Source of the DNA: Anthopleura xanthogrammica | Taxonomy: Eukaryota > Cnidaria > Anthozoa > Actiniaria > Actiniidae | Assembly: GCA_964019055.1 (NCBI GenBank) | Contig: OZ025206.1 | Location: 18,586,860 to 18,650,859, forward strand | Direction: 5' to 3' | DNA length: 64,000 nt | Shown here: one piece after another, positions 26,536-40,600 of the stretch | Numbering within the stretch: the first letter of the stretch is position 1 | How the letters are laid out: each line of letters opens with the position of its first letter | Notes under the pieces: model-generated | What the model was told of the DNA's origin: nothing | Databases searched by the model: none | The model's input: only the letters and a program-made list of their open reading frames with translations | Made by a program: the position numbers and the translations under genes

Positions 26536-26640
26536 AAGATAGAATGGAACTCTTTACCATCTAGTATTAGGCATATTACATCATTAGCTACTTTTAAAGA
26601 ACACTTGAAGACATATTTTTATAGGAAAGCCTTTTTATAG
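26536..26640 (+). pseudogene. 3' remnant of a LINE reverse transcriptase
   Basis: 35 codons read KIEWNSLPSSIRHI ... TFKEHLKTYFYR and a stop, the typical C-terminal tail of CR1/L2-type reverse transcriptases (compare the WNDIPLEI ... FKKK tail of the LINE at 8798). An AT-rich 3' end with GCGCTTTATAAG follows. The 5' part has no RT motif, so this is a relic. Confidence 0.7.
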
Positions 26641-26853
26641 CGTTTATGACTATGATTTATTATTTTTGTATTCAGCGCAGATGAACATTTCATGCTAATT
26701 TGCGCTTTATAAGTGTAATTATTATTATAAGGTCAGTGCCATTTTCGCTATTCCAAATAAAGTATTCCATAATCCGTTAAGAGAAAATTCAAACTTGAAA
26801 ACTGTACTTTTGAGTCCAATTGCAAAAGACCTTTTTAGCATGGGCGTAAGTTG

Positions 26854-27012
26854 GCGTAATGTTTTCCAATATCAGACCATGTGATATTCCCTAGAGTCTT
26901 ATTTTGTTTAAATAAACGGTTGCGCAGAAAGCACGTGAATATGGATACAACTCAAATAAATAATCTTGTTAAGGGAATGAATAAAGTGGCTTGAAATTGG
27001 AAAACAATACAC
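26854..27012. mobile_element. Inverted-repeat MITE, GTAATGTTTTCC family, copy 1
   Basis: Ends GTAATGTTTTCCAATATCAG and TTGAAATTGGAAAACA are imperfect reverse complements. The internal ATTCCCTAGAGT ... CGGTTGCGCA ... GAATATGGATACAACT segment recurs at 58305 and 63061. Confidence 0.75.
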
Positions 27013-27030
27013 TTAAGATAAAAAGGTCCA

Positions 27031-27162
27031 TAGATCCCTTTCACTTGACGTCAAAGCAATTTGGAGGACAAAACAAAAGAATCTCGATCTCCTGAGAAAT
27101 TGGAACCTATTGTTTTGTCTTCTAAATTGAGCTGCATTCTGACGTGCTGCAAGGGGTCTTTA
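27031..27162. mobile_element. Foldback MITE, GACCCCTTGCA family, copy B
   Basis: Same arms as copy A (ATTTGGAGGACAAAAC / GTTTTGTCTTCTAAAT), with more mutations at the tips (TAGATCCCTTTC and AAGGGGTCTTTA). It keeps TTGACGTCA near the left end. Confidence 0.88.
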
Positions 27163-28040
27163 TGCAAGACTAGTGTACCGCGTTATATGAATTTTCACCA
27201 GCAAAGCATTCTGGTACAAGTCAAGAAACCTGATGACGTCATTTCAGCTAGAGTTCTAAGAATCCTACATTTCTTGGATTGCCTAAGGGTGTCTTGATTA
27301 AGCGTGGGAATCATTGCGTTAATTAACATAATCAAAATGTGAACCAGTCGATGCTGTATAAATTCAAAATCGATTTTATGACTCGAATCACTCGGTCATC
27401 ATCTGGTAATAAAATTGTTAACTAATGTGACATTGGAATATGATTAATAATACAATTAATGATACAATATAGGTAACAAGATATAGTGATCAAACCGATT
27501 TTTACTCGAGATGAATCAGCATGATCCGCAATCAAGTGGTAGTTTTAATTCTGGTTTTGTTTGGGTCGTTAGTATAACACTCAAATCAAAGCCATATAAG
27601 GAGAAACTCGCTCGCTGCTTATTCGAGCGCGAGACCTCGCTTTCCACTTGGAAGGATGAGTGGAATGATACGAGAATAAACAGAATATTCAAGACCGATG
27701 ATTCGTTCGCATTTGGCCAACCATGAAGCACAAACTTGTGAATGAATCTGTGTTCCATCAACCGTGTTTACGTCAATCGCGATGAAGTAAATTCCATTTT
27801 GGAAAAATCAAAAGTTCAAAAAGAACCAATACTGTAAATATTGCATGGTCGTTTTGTGCGCATTTTCTCTGGACTAGAACCCTAGAATACGAATATTTGG
27901 AACAGTGGACGAAAATTCCAAGATTTTGAACATTTCTTAAATTTAGAAATTTTTCTTTGCAAAGAGTGCGTCCAGCAAACAAGCAAAGAAATCTAAAGAC
28001 AATCCTCAATATCTTTTGGAATTTTTTTTACTGGTTAGGA

Positions 28041-28185
28041 TAGACTGCAAACAGCATAACCGTGAAACTTTAGTTATACTAAATAGTACAATTTTATGCA
28101 AATTCTATTGATTTCTATTGTTTAATTAGCACTATTTTGTGCTATCTAGTAATTTGTATTTCACGGATATACTGTTTGCACTCTA
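28041..28185. mobile_element. Foldback MITE, GCAAAxAxxATAACCGTGAAA family, short copy
   Basis: 145 bp. Left end TAGACTGCAAACAGCATAAC and right end ATATACTGTTTGCACTCTA are imperfect reverse complements. The longer relative is at 44225-44684. Confidence 0.8.
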
Positions 28186-28556
28186 TCGAACAGTGTTCCT
28201 AAATCTTTCAATTTTATTTGAAAACTATTAGTCGCGCTTCAATTTATTACGTGACTTACTTGGTCACGTTATGCGTTGCATGACAGGGTATTCGATTAAA
28301 CGAATAAGATTTTTATATTTGCATGTGGAATGAGATACCAAGAAGAATGATACTAAAAATCCATGAAATTATCCGTCAAAAAAACGACGAAAAATACTGT
28401 TGTCCCTTTATTTACTTGTAAGAAGTGATTACGATTCGGTTAGAGAATGTAGACTTTTTTATAGCACATCCAAATAAACATAATATTTTCAAATGACGTG
28501 ATGGTTTGCATGACGGGTGTCAACGCCCACACGACAGTAATATCCCGGATAAGGCT

Positions 28557-28675
28557 TTAAAACTCACAACAAACTCCCAAAATTCACTTTGGTGTCTCGA
28601 ACAGTTGATAATACTTGTTCTGAGGGATCTTCTTTTGTTCGAAACCTTTTCTAACACTTCTTAAAGGTAAGAATC
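28557..28675 (+). promoter_or_regulatory. Probable villin promoter and non-coding first exon
   Basis: A TATA-like TTTAAAA at 28557-28563 lies about 30 bases before a likely start near 28590. A short leader without ATG then runs to 28675, where AAAG meets the consensus donor GTAAGAAT. The matching acceptor is TTTCAG at 31579-31584, 22 bases before the villin ATG. This is inferred from spacing and splice signals only. Confidence 0.5.
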
Positions 28676-31193
28676 CTGCGATATAAATACATAATATTAA
28701 GAAATTGCTCGAATTAATTTAGCATTTCCCTGCTTACGGTATATTTATTATGATTTGCTCGGAATAAACGCGTTCAACCTGTTCATATTTCATATTTTTT
28801 TCGTTAGTCGAGTATTTGTGCTTGAATATTGCAAGTATTTATCTTGAAGAAGTTTGTGCGAGTGTTTTATTTGGCTTTGGCTTTGTTTACCGTCGTCGAA
28901 ATTCATTTTATTTCTAGTTAGACCGAACTTAGTATTCTCGCAGCTCTTATGATTTTCTAATTAGTTAAAACTTTTCCATATTTCATGAGAATTCTCGGGT
29001 CTTAATGATTTTCAAAACAAACCCATTCAGTAGCTTCCAAAAATCCTATCTAATTCTACATTACGCTTTGTCGAGTAAAAATACCAAAGTTCTGAATTAA
29101 AATAAAATATAGGTGTGTTGCTCTCTGAAGCATGAAAAATACTATATTATTATAAGTACATTGTTGTAAAGATATCCCTAATGCTCCATGATACTCGAAA
29201 ATCATTATTCTGGACTGATACCCGGCGTTCCGTCTAATTCGAGGTGTTTATAAAATCCAAACACGATATTTAACTAGTTTGTTTATTTTATTATTTTTTC
29301 TTACTGTAGATCGGCTCACATTCGGTACAGAGGTATTCAATATTAATTAATTGGAAAATAATTTTCGGAGGTGTGAAATACTCTTAAATGCCGGATTTTT
29401 AAAAACTTTTTGTGATATATTAATATAGGATTCTTAGCCGTAAATTTTTTTGAAATTGAAAATAATATTTTTACATTTCAAGGATTGCTTCGCTTTGTAT
29501 TTTGGTTTAAGTTTCCAAAGTTATTCAAGATTTTGTACAATATGAATACCATACTCGTACAGTTATATTTAACGCTGAATTCTTAGTTATCTCAGTAAAT
29601 ACTTTAATGTAGGACGTCTCAATTTATATTAGACTGACATTAGAAAGGAACTGAAGCTTGAAAGTATAGTCTCGCGACCTTTCTATTAAGACATTTACAT
29701 AATACAGACAAATATGTTTATTGATCAATAATTGATGATATTGCATTGATTTTTAGTTCGTCTCTTGTGGTTAAAATATCAACTATTTTTGAGAAGTTTT
29801 GAAAGTTAATGTTTGAAGAATTTCTGCTAATTCGATTGAATAAGTTGATAGTTCAGTTTTATCTCTTATTTGAAAAAAAAATTCAATGAAAACAATTACG
29901 AGAAGGTGAGTCAACATTTTAAACATTTGATATTTCGGCCAAGAAAATTAAATTTTCGGCCGACAAAAAAAATATTCTCGCGTTCAGTAGCATTCCGTGC
30001 ATAAAATTCGGGTTTCAATTTCTGCTTCGTCAATCCCATTCAGCAATGATAGATTCCTTTTCTTTATAATACCGTATTCATCTGCGAAATTTATACAATA
30101 CCAGTTGATAGGAGTCGTAAACAACTTTGACATTGTTTAATCACAACTTGACTGATTTTATAAACCAAGTGTGTGGGTGAATCAAACTACCTGTAGATTT
30201 TCTTATAAAGTCTAAATTCCTGAGTTTAGAAATATCTGGAATCGTGTGGGCTTCATTTTAGATCGAAAGGAAAAATTTACTGAAGTACCGTGGATATGAA
30301 TTTCTAAAGGACACCAATTAAAATCAGTTTAGCCCAATTTGATTTATTCCATAAGCTAAAATAAAATATATCAGCGGGTGGCTGGTGGATTGACCTAAAT
30401 GCTTTTTGAAGGTAATGTTCGTGTGCTTTTGGCTCAACCAATTTCTTGTTCTTTGTGAAATCATAGTCGAGTAATCCTAGACATTTCGATGCATGTAAAT
30501 CTTGAATATTAGGAGATCGAGAAACGGTCGATACCGTCACAAATAAATTTAATGAAACATTGTAGTGATGACGTCACGGAAGTTGTAAACTTTTTGGATT
30601 GTTCTAGTAAGATTTCAAGCTAGGTAAACTACATCGTTGGGATGGTTTGATTATGGTACAAGCATGCACCTCCACGTAAAAAAAACTCTAGTTTTGTGGA
30701 TCTCGATCTACGCACATGCTCAAGTTAGACAGGTCCAAAACTTTCTGATTCTTTTACGAAATGAGAGACAGTGTTTCAAGAAGGGATTCTTACTAGCTGA
30801 CTTTTCGTGGTCAGGGTTCAGGGTGCAGGATGCAGTAGAGCTACAATGACTCAGCTGGCTGAATTTGTTTTTAAAAACTGCATATATAATGAGGTTAATG
30901 ACGTCATATATCAGCCATCACACCACCCAGTTCCACTGAACTGTGTCTGTTATAAATTGATTAAATTTATTTGAATGTAAAATGAGGTTTCAGTTACAAA
31001 AGCAATCAAAAACTGAGAGGGTTTGTAGACTCGATTGAAACTACTTGAATAACCCATAGCCCACCACACCACACCACACCCCCCCCCCCCCAACAAATGG
31101 GTACGAACTCGAATGACGTCGTCAGATGAAAAGCACGTAGGAGTAGAAGCATATATATTTCTGACATGAAAATTGAAAATTAATAAATCAGTA

Positions 31194-31327
31194 TAGACCC
31201 CTTGCACGTGACGTCAGAGCAGCTCAATTTGGAGGGCAGAGCAAAAGAATTTTATTTTCCTGAGAATTGGAACCTATTGTTTTGCCCTCCAAATTGAGCT
31301 GCATTCCGACGTGCTACAAGGGGTCTA
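31194..31327. mobile_element. Foldback MITE, GACCCCTTGCA family, copy C
   Basis: 134 bp, best preserved copy. TAGACCCCTTGCACGTGACG at the left, TACAAGGGGTCTA at the right, arms CTCAATTTGGAGGGCA / TGCCCTCCAAATTGAG. It lies in villin intron 1, 258 bp before exon 2. Confidence 0.95.
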
Positions 31328-31606
31328 TATTCTATTTCATGCTGTGATAAGAAAAAACTTCAGGTGAAGGTGTCTAGTAAGAAAATACAAGTGACAAGTG
31401 AGATATTCCATGGTGTGCAATGAGAAATATGATACAGCTTTTTTATCTTGTAATATTGAAAAACAGAAATTCAAAATATCGAATATGCATTTTTTCTGCA
31501 TTCTGTTTCTTCTATTGTGTGGGACAAATTTAGCTAATAAAAAGTAACAACTACGTACTGACTAATGTTCTTCTTTCCTTTCAGACACTTCATAACCAAA
31601 TCCAAG

Positions 31607-34600
31607 ATGAGTCGAGGTGGCCTTGATCCCGACATGAAAGCAGACGTTGATGCCGTGAAGGGCAAAACTGCTCTGATCATCTGGCGAGACAAAGTATGTT
31701 TTTTCCCTGTATAGAAAATAAATAGGGGACTGGGGAGAGCTACGACACGACTCAGCCTCGGGCTGTGGCCATGTTTATTCGTGTTTTTCAATGCAAATTA
31801 AAACGAAATTCAAGTTCTAAATTAATTTATAAAAGCAGGATAGAAGGGCCATCTGATCGAAGAACGCTTAATTTTCTGACAGTCTTTTTGAACCATTACC
31901 CCTAAAAGCAAATTGAGCATTATTGGTAATATGGAAATCGAGAATTCATGGTACCGAACTTAGTAGACTTGCTCCAAGTCTCTCTCGCAAATTTGTTTTT
32001 CCGTTGGTAAATCGGATTCAAATCGTGAACTTCCGGTTACGAGAGCTTTCCGAAGGAATGATCTTTTCTCTTTTCCTTCGCGTCATTCCTTCCGAAAGCT
32101 CTCGTAACCGGAAGTTCACGATTTGAATCCGATTTACCAACGGAAAAAAATTTGCGAGAGAGACTTGGAGCAAGTCTACAAACTTAGAAACCTTGGTCAT
32201 GTCCTAGAAACTAGCTCTTAGCTCCCTTGAAGACGGTTATTTTATTTGTTTGTGGGACAAAATGTATGATTCCTTTGGTAAAATAATCTGTACCTCATTT
32301 GTTGATTAGGGGAATGGTGTTAAAAAAATTCTCATTTGTTCATTTGTATCACACATCCATTTTAAACGAACTTTTTTCTATTTTTTTCCTCTTTAAATTT
32401 CAACAGCAAGGAGACATGGAACGCGTTCCTGAAAAAGATTACGGGAAGTTCTACATGGGTGATTGCTACGTTATTTACAGCGTGAGTGAAAAACATCAAA
32501 TTATTTGTTAGACGAAAACGAGAAAAACTGCAAAGATTATGGCTGTGTCGCTGTAAAAAAAATTCCTATAACTCGGAGAACAAAAGAAAATGTTCTACAT
32601 TCAACTTCCTTTGCGAGAACCCCCATTGATATCAGCAACTCCTGGCTAAATATTGGGCAAATAAATAAATGAATAAACACAAAAAGACATTAATCTTTGA
32701 ACAAAAAAATAACATATTTTCATCTTCCTTTGAAGTGTCTCATGAAGAAAAACTCCTCATCAGCAGTCGTTCACATCCACTTCTTGATTGGAAGCGAGAG
32801 CCAAGGGGTAGGTCTAGGTTTCATTGTCTTAATGGACCCTGCTCAAAATTATCTTGAATGAGAAGCTAACATGGAAATACAAAAGAAATGCCACAAATTC
32901 CATCGAGAAAAAGTGTGATTTCTTTGGTGTTTCATGTTAGCTTCGCGTAATTTTGAGAAGGGCCAATTCAGTAAAACATTTTCGAAATCGTAATTTCCAT
33001 GTAGGATCCTGATCCATTTTCCTGCCCTGCTGTTCCATGGGAGAGGAAAATATACCCTTTCCCAAATATTAACGATTCCTGTTCGCAACGCACCAAATCC
33101 CGCCGCTTTTCAAGGCAAAACCTTTTTTCTATTTTACGTTATCATGATTCATATTAAATTCAATTTTCTGGATAAACAGCAAGATGAACAGATGGACGTA
33201 GCAATGTTTGCCACCATGTTGGATAACTATCTTGGTGGATGCGCCGTGCAATACAGAGAGGTATGTTTAATTAATTTCTTGGAAATTTGTATCTTATTTA
33301 CAAACTATAAAAAAAAAGCTCATAAACTTTGGTACCGGTGGAAGGGGAATAAAAATTAACTTAAAAAAATATAGGAAATATAGGGACACTTGAAGCCCTG
33401 TTGAAACCTTGTCAAGCTCAACTTCATTCAATTTATTGTTTATAATTAATGTTGTCATAGCTAATGGGAAAAGAAAGTGTTGAATTCAAAGCCATTTTCA
33501 ACGGAAAGAGAGCTCCAAATTTGAGGTACGCCAAGGGAGGTCACGAATCAAGGATGAAGAGGGTGGATAACGCTAACAAGACCCAGCTGTATGAAATCAA
33601 AGGAGCAAGAATTGCACAGGCTGTAGAGGTAATGATGAATGATAAGAACTTTCTTCTTCGTATTGTTGAACAAAGACTTTTATCATATTTTCCATCGTTT
33701 TGATTGGCCGAGATAACTGCAAATAACTGCCTACACATAATGGCTGCTCATGCGCATTACGGTGTAAAGCCGTTTTGTAAATAATGGTCTGCTCATGCGC
33801 ATTAACGCTGCATTTGTCAACATAGCTCGCGCACCTGAAAATGTGAATAAAACTGACTTTGACGTTTACATTGAATCTAATATCGACAGGTTGAAGTCAA
33901 ACTTGCGTCTTTGAACTCCGATGACTGCTACGTTCTAGATGGAGGAAAGAAGTTGTTCGTCTTTTTGGGTCAAAAGTCGAACCGTAATGAACAAGCCAAG
34001 GTAAGACATACCCCTTGCAGCACGTTGGAATGCAGCTCAATTTGAAGGACAAAACAATAGGTTTCCAATTCTCAAGAGGTTAAAATTCTTTTGTTTTGAC
34101 CTCCAAATTGAGCTGCTTGACGTAAGTCACATGAGAGGGGTCTTTAGTAGTGACTTGAGCTGATGTTTCCTCTACCTTTACTTGCATTTAAACTTGAACT
34201 TTGAACTTTTATTTACAAACATATCCCGGGGGTTACTCCCTATGATGGACTATACGGGGAGGCTCCTCCCGAAAGGGTTACTTTTTCAGGCCGCAGGTAT
34301 AGAAAAGGGATGGGAATCTGAGTTTTGGTATAAAAAGGGTTAGCTTTTCTTCAAAGATATAAGAAAGGGGTACGTTTTCTGTCCAAAAGGTATATAAAAG
34401 TGGTACCTTTTTGCTGAAATTTGGTATATAAAAGGGTAAGGGGTCGAGAGTCCGGGCGGAACATCCCAGTATGAAACTACCCGAAGTACCCCCCCCCCCC
34501 CTCCCGGGACACATATTGATACACATACAGAATTACAAAGATATTTTTCAAAATTACAAAAACAGTTAAATTGCTTGCTAACTATTTACATTTCTCGATG

Positions 34601-37600
34601 ATAATAGGCCATTAATCTGGCATACAGCATCAGAGACAATGAACAAGGTGGAAAAGGTCATGTTATAATTATTGGTTAGTATATGACTGTTTGACTTGTA
34701 TATGAATGAATGAAAAACATTTCCTATTCTACTGAACTAAACTAGACTTGCTCCGCTTGGCGAAATCAGTATCCTTCATCTTGTTTTCTTGTTCTCTTGT
34801 CTGCAGACGAAAAAGAACTCAACAGTCACTCGAATCGCGAAGAAATCCGAAAATTGTTTGAGCTCCCATCCTCTGCTAAGCTCAATTTTGGAAATTTGAG
34901 GAGACTTCAGGAAAGAAGCGATGAAGATGCTGAGAAACAAGCCCGTGCTAAAAGTAAACTTTACAAGTAAGTATGTTCAGAAATAAGGCTACATTTTGAA
35001 ACGCTACTGACGTCGAGGAAATTTCGTCCCCGGAACAAGATTATGGCCGGTATGGGAGGTTTCACGCGTGACGTATTTCCGGGTCCAACTCCATCTAAAA
35101 CTGAACAATAGACCTTTTTTACAGTTAAGTCGAGGTTGGAGTTGCCGCGCATAGATTGTCATGCGCGGCAACTCCAACCTCGACTTAATAAACTATTATT
35201 TGTGGTCACTGAACGGAACTGTTAAAATGTCTGTTAGGGCTTTGGACAACAAAGCCTGTCATGAAGAAAAGGAAAAACAAAAAATCATTATAAAATTCGG
35301 CATTTTGTTTTGGACCCGGTAGACTTGATCCAAATCCGTTGGTAAATCGGATTCAGTTTGTGCACTTCCGCCGGGCTACGAAAGCTTCCCGAGGAGGGAG
35401 AAGGAGAAAAACGCTCGCTTTTCTCCTTTCCTTCGCGCCATTCCTTCGGGAACCTCTCGTAACCGGAAGTGCACGATTTGAATCCGATTTGCTAACGAAA
35501 AAAAATAAACGAGCGAGACTTAGAGCAATTCTAGGACCCGGAAGTCCTTTCATACGAATGACGTTACATTTTAAAGGTCCATACTTCGCTAATGCTTTCT
35601 GGCGTTTTTTTTTTAAAGAATCTTTGATGCAGGTGATAAGGTCGAAATCAAGGAACTGGGCCCTCCACAGCAATCTTTGCTCGATGAAAAGGTAAGTTGA
35701 AGTTTTTGATAGAAAGTGCAGTGCTGAAAGTCATTTTTTTATTGTAAAGATCGAAAATATTTGTTATAAAGCAGAGGTCCAATAATCAGCAAGGTATTCT
35801 AAAATCAATACAAATATGAAGACAATCTGTCAACCACGTTTATTAACGTGCCCAGGATCCCCTCGACCAAAGGAACATAGGGAACCGTCAAGGTTTCATC
35901 CGTTTTTCTCCGAATGTTGACAAGATGTAACACTTGCTAATGCATGTCGTGGCTCTCTGTAGGATTGCTTCATTCTGTTCACCGGAAGGAATGTTTTCGT
36001 GTGGAAAGGAAGAAAAGCAAGTTCGACTGAAAGAGAACAGGCAATGGCAACAGCTAAGGTAAATAAGGCCCGTTCTACGCTCTAGTAAAGGCAAACTCCC
36101 AACCCCCATCCCCGGGACAGGGTGGGGAATTTATAAATTAACTTGCACATAGTGTTGAATTAAGTAGCGTAGGGAGGGGGAGGGGGGGGGGCATCGTGGA
36201 GAAAGTTTTATTCCCTATTTCGTCGCAAATATATATATATATATTTTTTTTTTCTTCGGCGATTTTTGGCGGAGGTGCCCCCAGAACCTAGGTCCTCGCT
36301 ACGCCCCTGGTTGAGTTTAAAACTTTTTTTCCGGGGAAAATTTTGTTTTACCGGTCACTTTATCAGTGGCCTCGGTATTTCAGTTTCATCCAGTTTACTA
36401 TGTAAATGTGATTCTCCTGGAGAGAGACTTCGGAGCATAGATGGATTCAGAAAGCGAGCCTAACTTAATTCACTTCTTTACTGGGATGAGGGGAGGGAGT
36501 AATTCGTAATCATTATTCATGTAAGCCATTCCGAGGTTGAGAAAAACTGGGTCGAGTTTGCATTGCAGTGCATTTTGGGATTGTTTTAGAGGACAAATTT
36601 CCAAGATGGCCTCTATTTCATTCGCCAAAATAAACTCTTACAATGCACTGCAATGCCAACTCGACCCAGTTTTTTCTCAACCTCGCTGGAGTGGCTTATT
36701 GATAAATCCGATAATTTGTGGAATCTTGAATCTTACACTATAGATATTACTAAGCACATTCCAAATAAAAAAATTTACAAAAATGCTGGTTACATATGTG
36801 TTCAGTTCTATTGAGACCTCAGTATTGAATGTTCTTGTAAATTTTTTTACGCAGAGTTTCTTAAAACAACTTGGACAAAATCCCAATCTTGGAATCGTTG
36901 TCATGCCTCAATTTGCAGAGACGGCAGCGTTCCGTTCTTGTTTTCCTTCGTGGAAAGATGAAAGCGAAAGCGAAGGATTGAATGTTGATTTTTCCAAGCC
37001 AAAGGGGACAGGGAGCAGCGTCGGTAAGGACTTCACGTGATTCAGGAAAATTTCCCAAAACAGGGATCTGAGTTTATTTGTTTAGGTGGTCCCTTTTAAA
37101 GATCGGTTGAAATGCTTAATACTGGAATGGTCCGTAGTGACAATTTCTATCCACAAATACGTTGTTTAACATATATGTAAACAGACAGTACATTCATTGC
37201 TTTGACTTTTAGTTTTGGAGACAGTGGTGTCACCAAAAACCAAAATCTCTAGCTCCGAAAGCCGCGCACTTACCACCTCAGCTGCTCCTAGACCTATTAC
37301 ATTACGTGATGCTAATCTCTAAATCTTTATATTTAGCCAGGTCAGTGCACACGGTAATCGACTTCAGGACATTACACGAAAAACCAAAGAATTTTGTAAT
37401 CGATGATCCTTACGCCAACGATAATGGTCAAAGCAATGCACTTAGGATCTATAAAGTCGACCTTGTGAAGAATGATGCGGATAATGATGACGATAAGACG
37501 TTAGTGGATCGCGGAAGAGATTTGGTCTTTAATTCTGGTGACTCCTACGTCATAGTTTATGAGTATGGGAGTAGAAAGTCCATTATTTATTACTGGTTGG

Positions 37601-40600
37601 TAAGTATTTCAATTTCATTTGTAAAAATTTTCAACAGGGTTATCTTGGGTGCAACACTTTAAAACTAACTACTCTTTGAGTGACATTAACATGATGATAT
37701 CTAAACGCACGCGTTAATAAGAAATGAACAAATGAATAATATTCCGAACGAAAAGTAATTAAACCAAATAACTTAAAACACGGAAACACGATACGACGTT
37801 GCCGCGCGTTGCACAGGTGGACAAACAGTGCAATCTTCCCATTGCAACCTTCCTACCTAAATCTTCTCGTAATATTGTTTTTGTTCCAAGGGAAACGAAA
37901 GCTCACAGATTGAAAAAGGATCAGCATCGAAGATCGCTGCAGAGATTGATGACCGGGAATTCGGTGGCCTAGCTGTACAGGTGAGTACTCATACGACCCC
38001 CCCCCCCCCCCTTTGTATAGGGGCGGTAAAGGAGGGGCTCACGGAAATTATTAAACATTCATTCAAATTCGAGAAAATTCATGATTCACGAAGTTTAGAA
38101 CTTCATTACAGAGCACAAAAATTAAAAAATCCCGTTCACGATTTCACGCGAAAACCCCGCTCCTGTTTGTAAACGTTTTTGGAGATTTTTGGAAAATTAA
38201 AGAAAAACTGAAACTGTTCTAAAGCTCGGATCTAGCAAAGAACAGGACAAAAATGCCCAGAAAAAGCGATTTATCATCAGTTACATACTACGTGCTGTAA
38301 TATACTGACACAAAAACTAAGTTTGGGCTGCCTATGTTCTAATCCTTGTGAAGTCAACTCGTGTAAAATGTTATGTCACAAGAACGTAATTTTTCGTCTT
38401 TAGGAACGTGTTATTGAGGGCAAGGAACCTCCACACTTCATGCGTATCTTTAATGGCTACATTCTAGTGAAGCAGGATGTAAGTACATCAGTCAAACCTC
38501 GGTTTATATCGAAAGTCGACTACAATGCACTGCGCGCCTACATCATTGTTACATTTGAAATTGACCTTAGATTCGTTGCCAAAATTGAAGAGAGGGAGCG
38601 GTTTGATCCACTCTCCTAATACTTGTTTTCATTTTATTTATTACTTTTAACGCGAAATTGTGTGAGTGAAAACTCTATTCGTTATGACATCCCCAATTTC
38701 ATGGATCTATAGATGACTCATTCTTGGGGTGCAACCACATGACTCAAAATTCCTTGAGTTATAAATAACAATGAAACAGCCGCCATCTTGGTTGATATAA
38801 CAAGAGAATTTCAATGAAGAATGCTTTGTCGGTATAGTAGACCAACATGGCGGCTAGTGACCTAACATGCAACATCATAATAATAGTCACGGAGTTCCTG
38901 TGGATTTAGTGGGAATTTTCCCGTCAAAACGAACCACTTCAAACTCTTTACTCCTGCTAAGCCACTGGTCTAAAGATTTTGATTCTCTAATAACCAGAGG
39001 GTTTTTCTTTTGTTTAAGCGGCGTTTATTGAATGTATTTTATTACAATTATTTTTAGCGTCTTGATCGCAATGCAGAACATATGTACCACGTCAGAGCCA
39101 AGAAAGAGAACGATGCAAGAGTCATAGAGGTAGGTAAAGAAAAAAGAAAAGATTATGGGATTTGTTCCGAGAAGCTTTTCACATCATATTTGTTATATTT
39201 ATCAGTTATCTTGTTACATTTCCTTTTCCACGTGATTTTAAATCTAAGTGCGCAAGCATTCTTTTGACACGGCGGAAATTTCCAAGTTTCAAAACGAAAT
39301 ATTTGCCAACAATAAAATATGCTAAATTTCTTAAAGGTTTTTGGTGAATCTTTCCACGAATGAGTTTTATTTTCTTTATTTTCGAGTAAAGGCTGTTTAT
39401 CGAGCCGAAAACCTGGAACTTCTTGGAAATATTGAGCTACGAACAAAATGTTCGCTGATTGGCTAATTCGTTCGGGTTGAAAGAAGCAAATCACCTAATC
39501 CTTATATTTTAGTACGTATCTAAACCGATGGATTTGACATGCCCCTTCTACATTCATTAAGATTAAGGTTAAACGTCGAACTTCACATGAGCCGAACCCA
39601 AAGACATAAAAGAAGACCGCCTTATTATCCATTGTTTTCAATGTGTACGGCTCGTGTGCAGCTCGACGTTCGACCTTAGTCTAACTGCTGCTTTCTTTTT
39701 ATTACAGGTCGAAGTTGACGCTTCCAACCTTAACAGTAACGATTGTTTCATCTTGGACTCCCCAAAAGGAATGTTCTTGTGGTATGGAAAGGGGAGCACC
39801 GGAGATGAGCGTAAAGTTGTACAAGAAGCAGCAGCTAAACTGGACCCTAAACGAGGAGCCTCTGGAAACTACACCTTTTACAAAGAAGGAGAAGAAAGAG
39901 CCGACTTCTGGAATGCCATTGGTGGAAAGAAAAGCTACGCCTCTGAAATTATTCCGGTTCTTCAAGTAGGTCATTCTAATCTAACAATTTTCCTTTTGCC
40001 GCCATGTTGGTGGTGTTTTTGTTGATACCACCAACATGGCTGCCATGTCTTTATCGCTTGGAGTAACCTTTCCTTTTGCCGCCATGTTGGTGGTGTTTAA
40101 CAAAAACTTCCTCTACGATTCTTTTGTTGATACCACCAACATGGCTGCCATGTCTTTATCGCTTGGAGTAACGTTTCCTAATGTCGAACCACATTTCCTT
40201 GAGCATGAGAATGAGAATAGCCCCCTTCGCAGTTTCCTGCGCCATCTTGAATAAAAGTTCGTTAATCATTTTTTTCAACATTCCTGTTTTGCTAGGATTC
40301 CCAAACAAAGCATGAACCCAGGTTGTTTCACTGTTACAACATCATGGGATCTCTTCAAGTCGAAGAGGTGTATGAATTTGATCAGGATGACTTGATCTCT
40401 GACGATGTTTTCTTCCTGGATACCTACTATCGTTTGTACATTTGGGTTGGCAAGGGCGCTAGACGAGATGAGAAGGATGACACTATCAAATTTGTCCAGG
40501 TATTTACTTTCTCTCTTATATATATCCCTATAATGGACTATTCCGTGTAGATAATTTGTACTGGCTAAATTTTTGAACGGTCAAAAATTCGTTCGGTACC

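Larger units (their letters stand above)
24326..28556. other. Divergent intergenic region between PHF10 and villin
   Basis: Contains the 24479 foldback, a TTAA-flanked element (24903-25584), a possible coding first exon (26078-26163), a LINE tail (26536-26640), and three MITE copies (26854, 27031, 28041). From about 27170 to 28030 I see nothing beyond short unsupported frames. Confidence 0.7.

Noticed and set aside
33144..33179. Read-through extension IKFNFLDKQ before villin exon 4 that mimics a gelsolin strand
   Set aside because: The exon 32736-32807 supplies the true HIHFLIGSESQG strand in phase, and 33179 is a clean acceptor.
35339..35695. 118-codon plus and 106-codon minus frames
   Set aside because: Both read through the arms of a foldback element; the last part only is the real villin exon 9 in its own frame.
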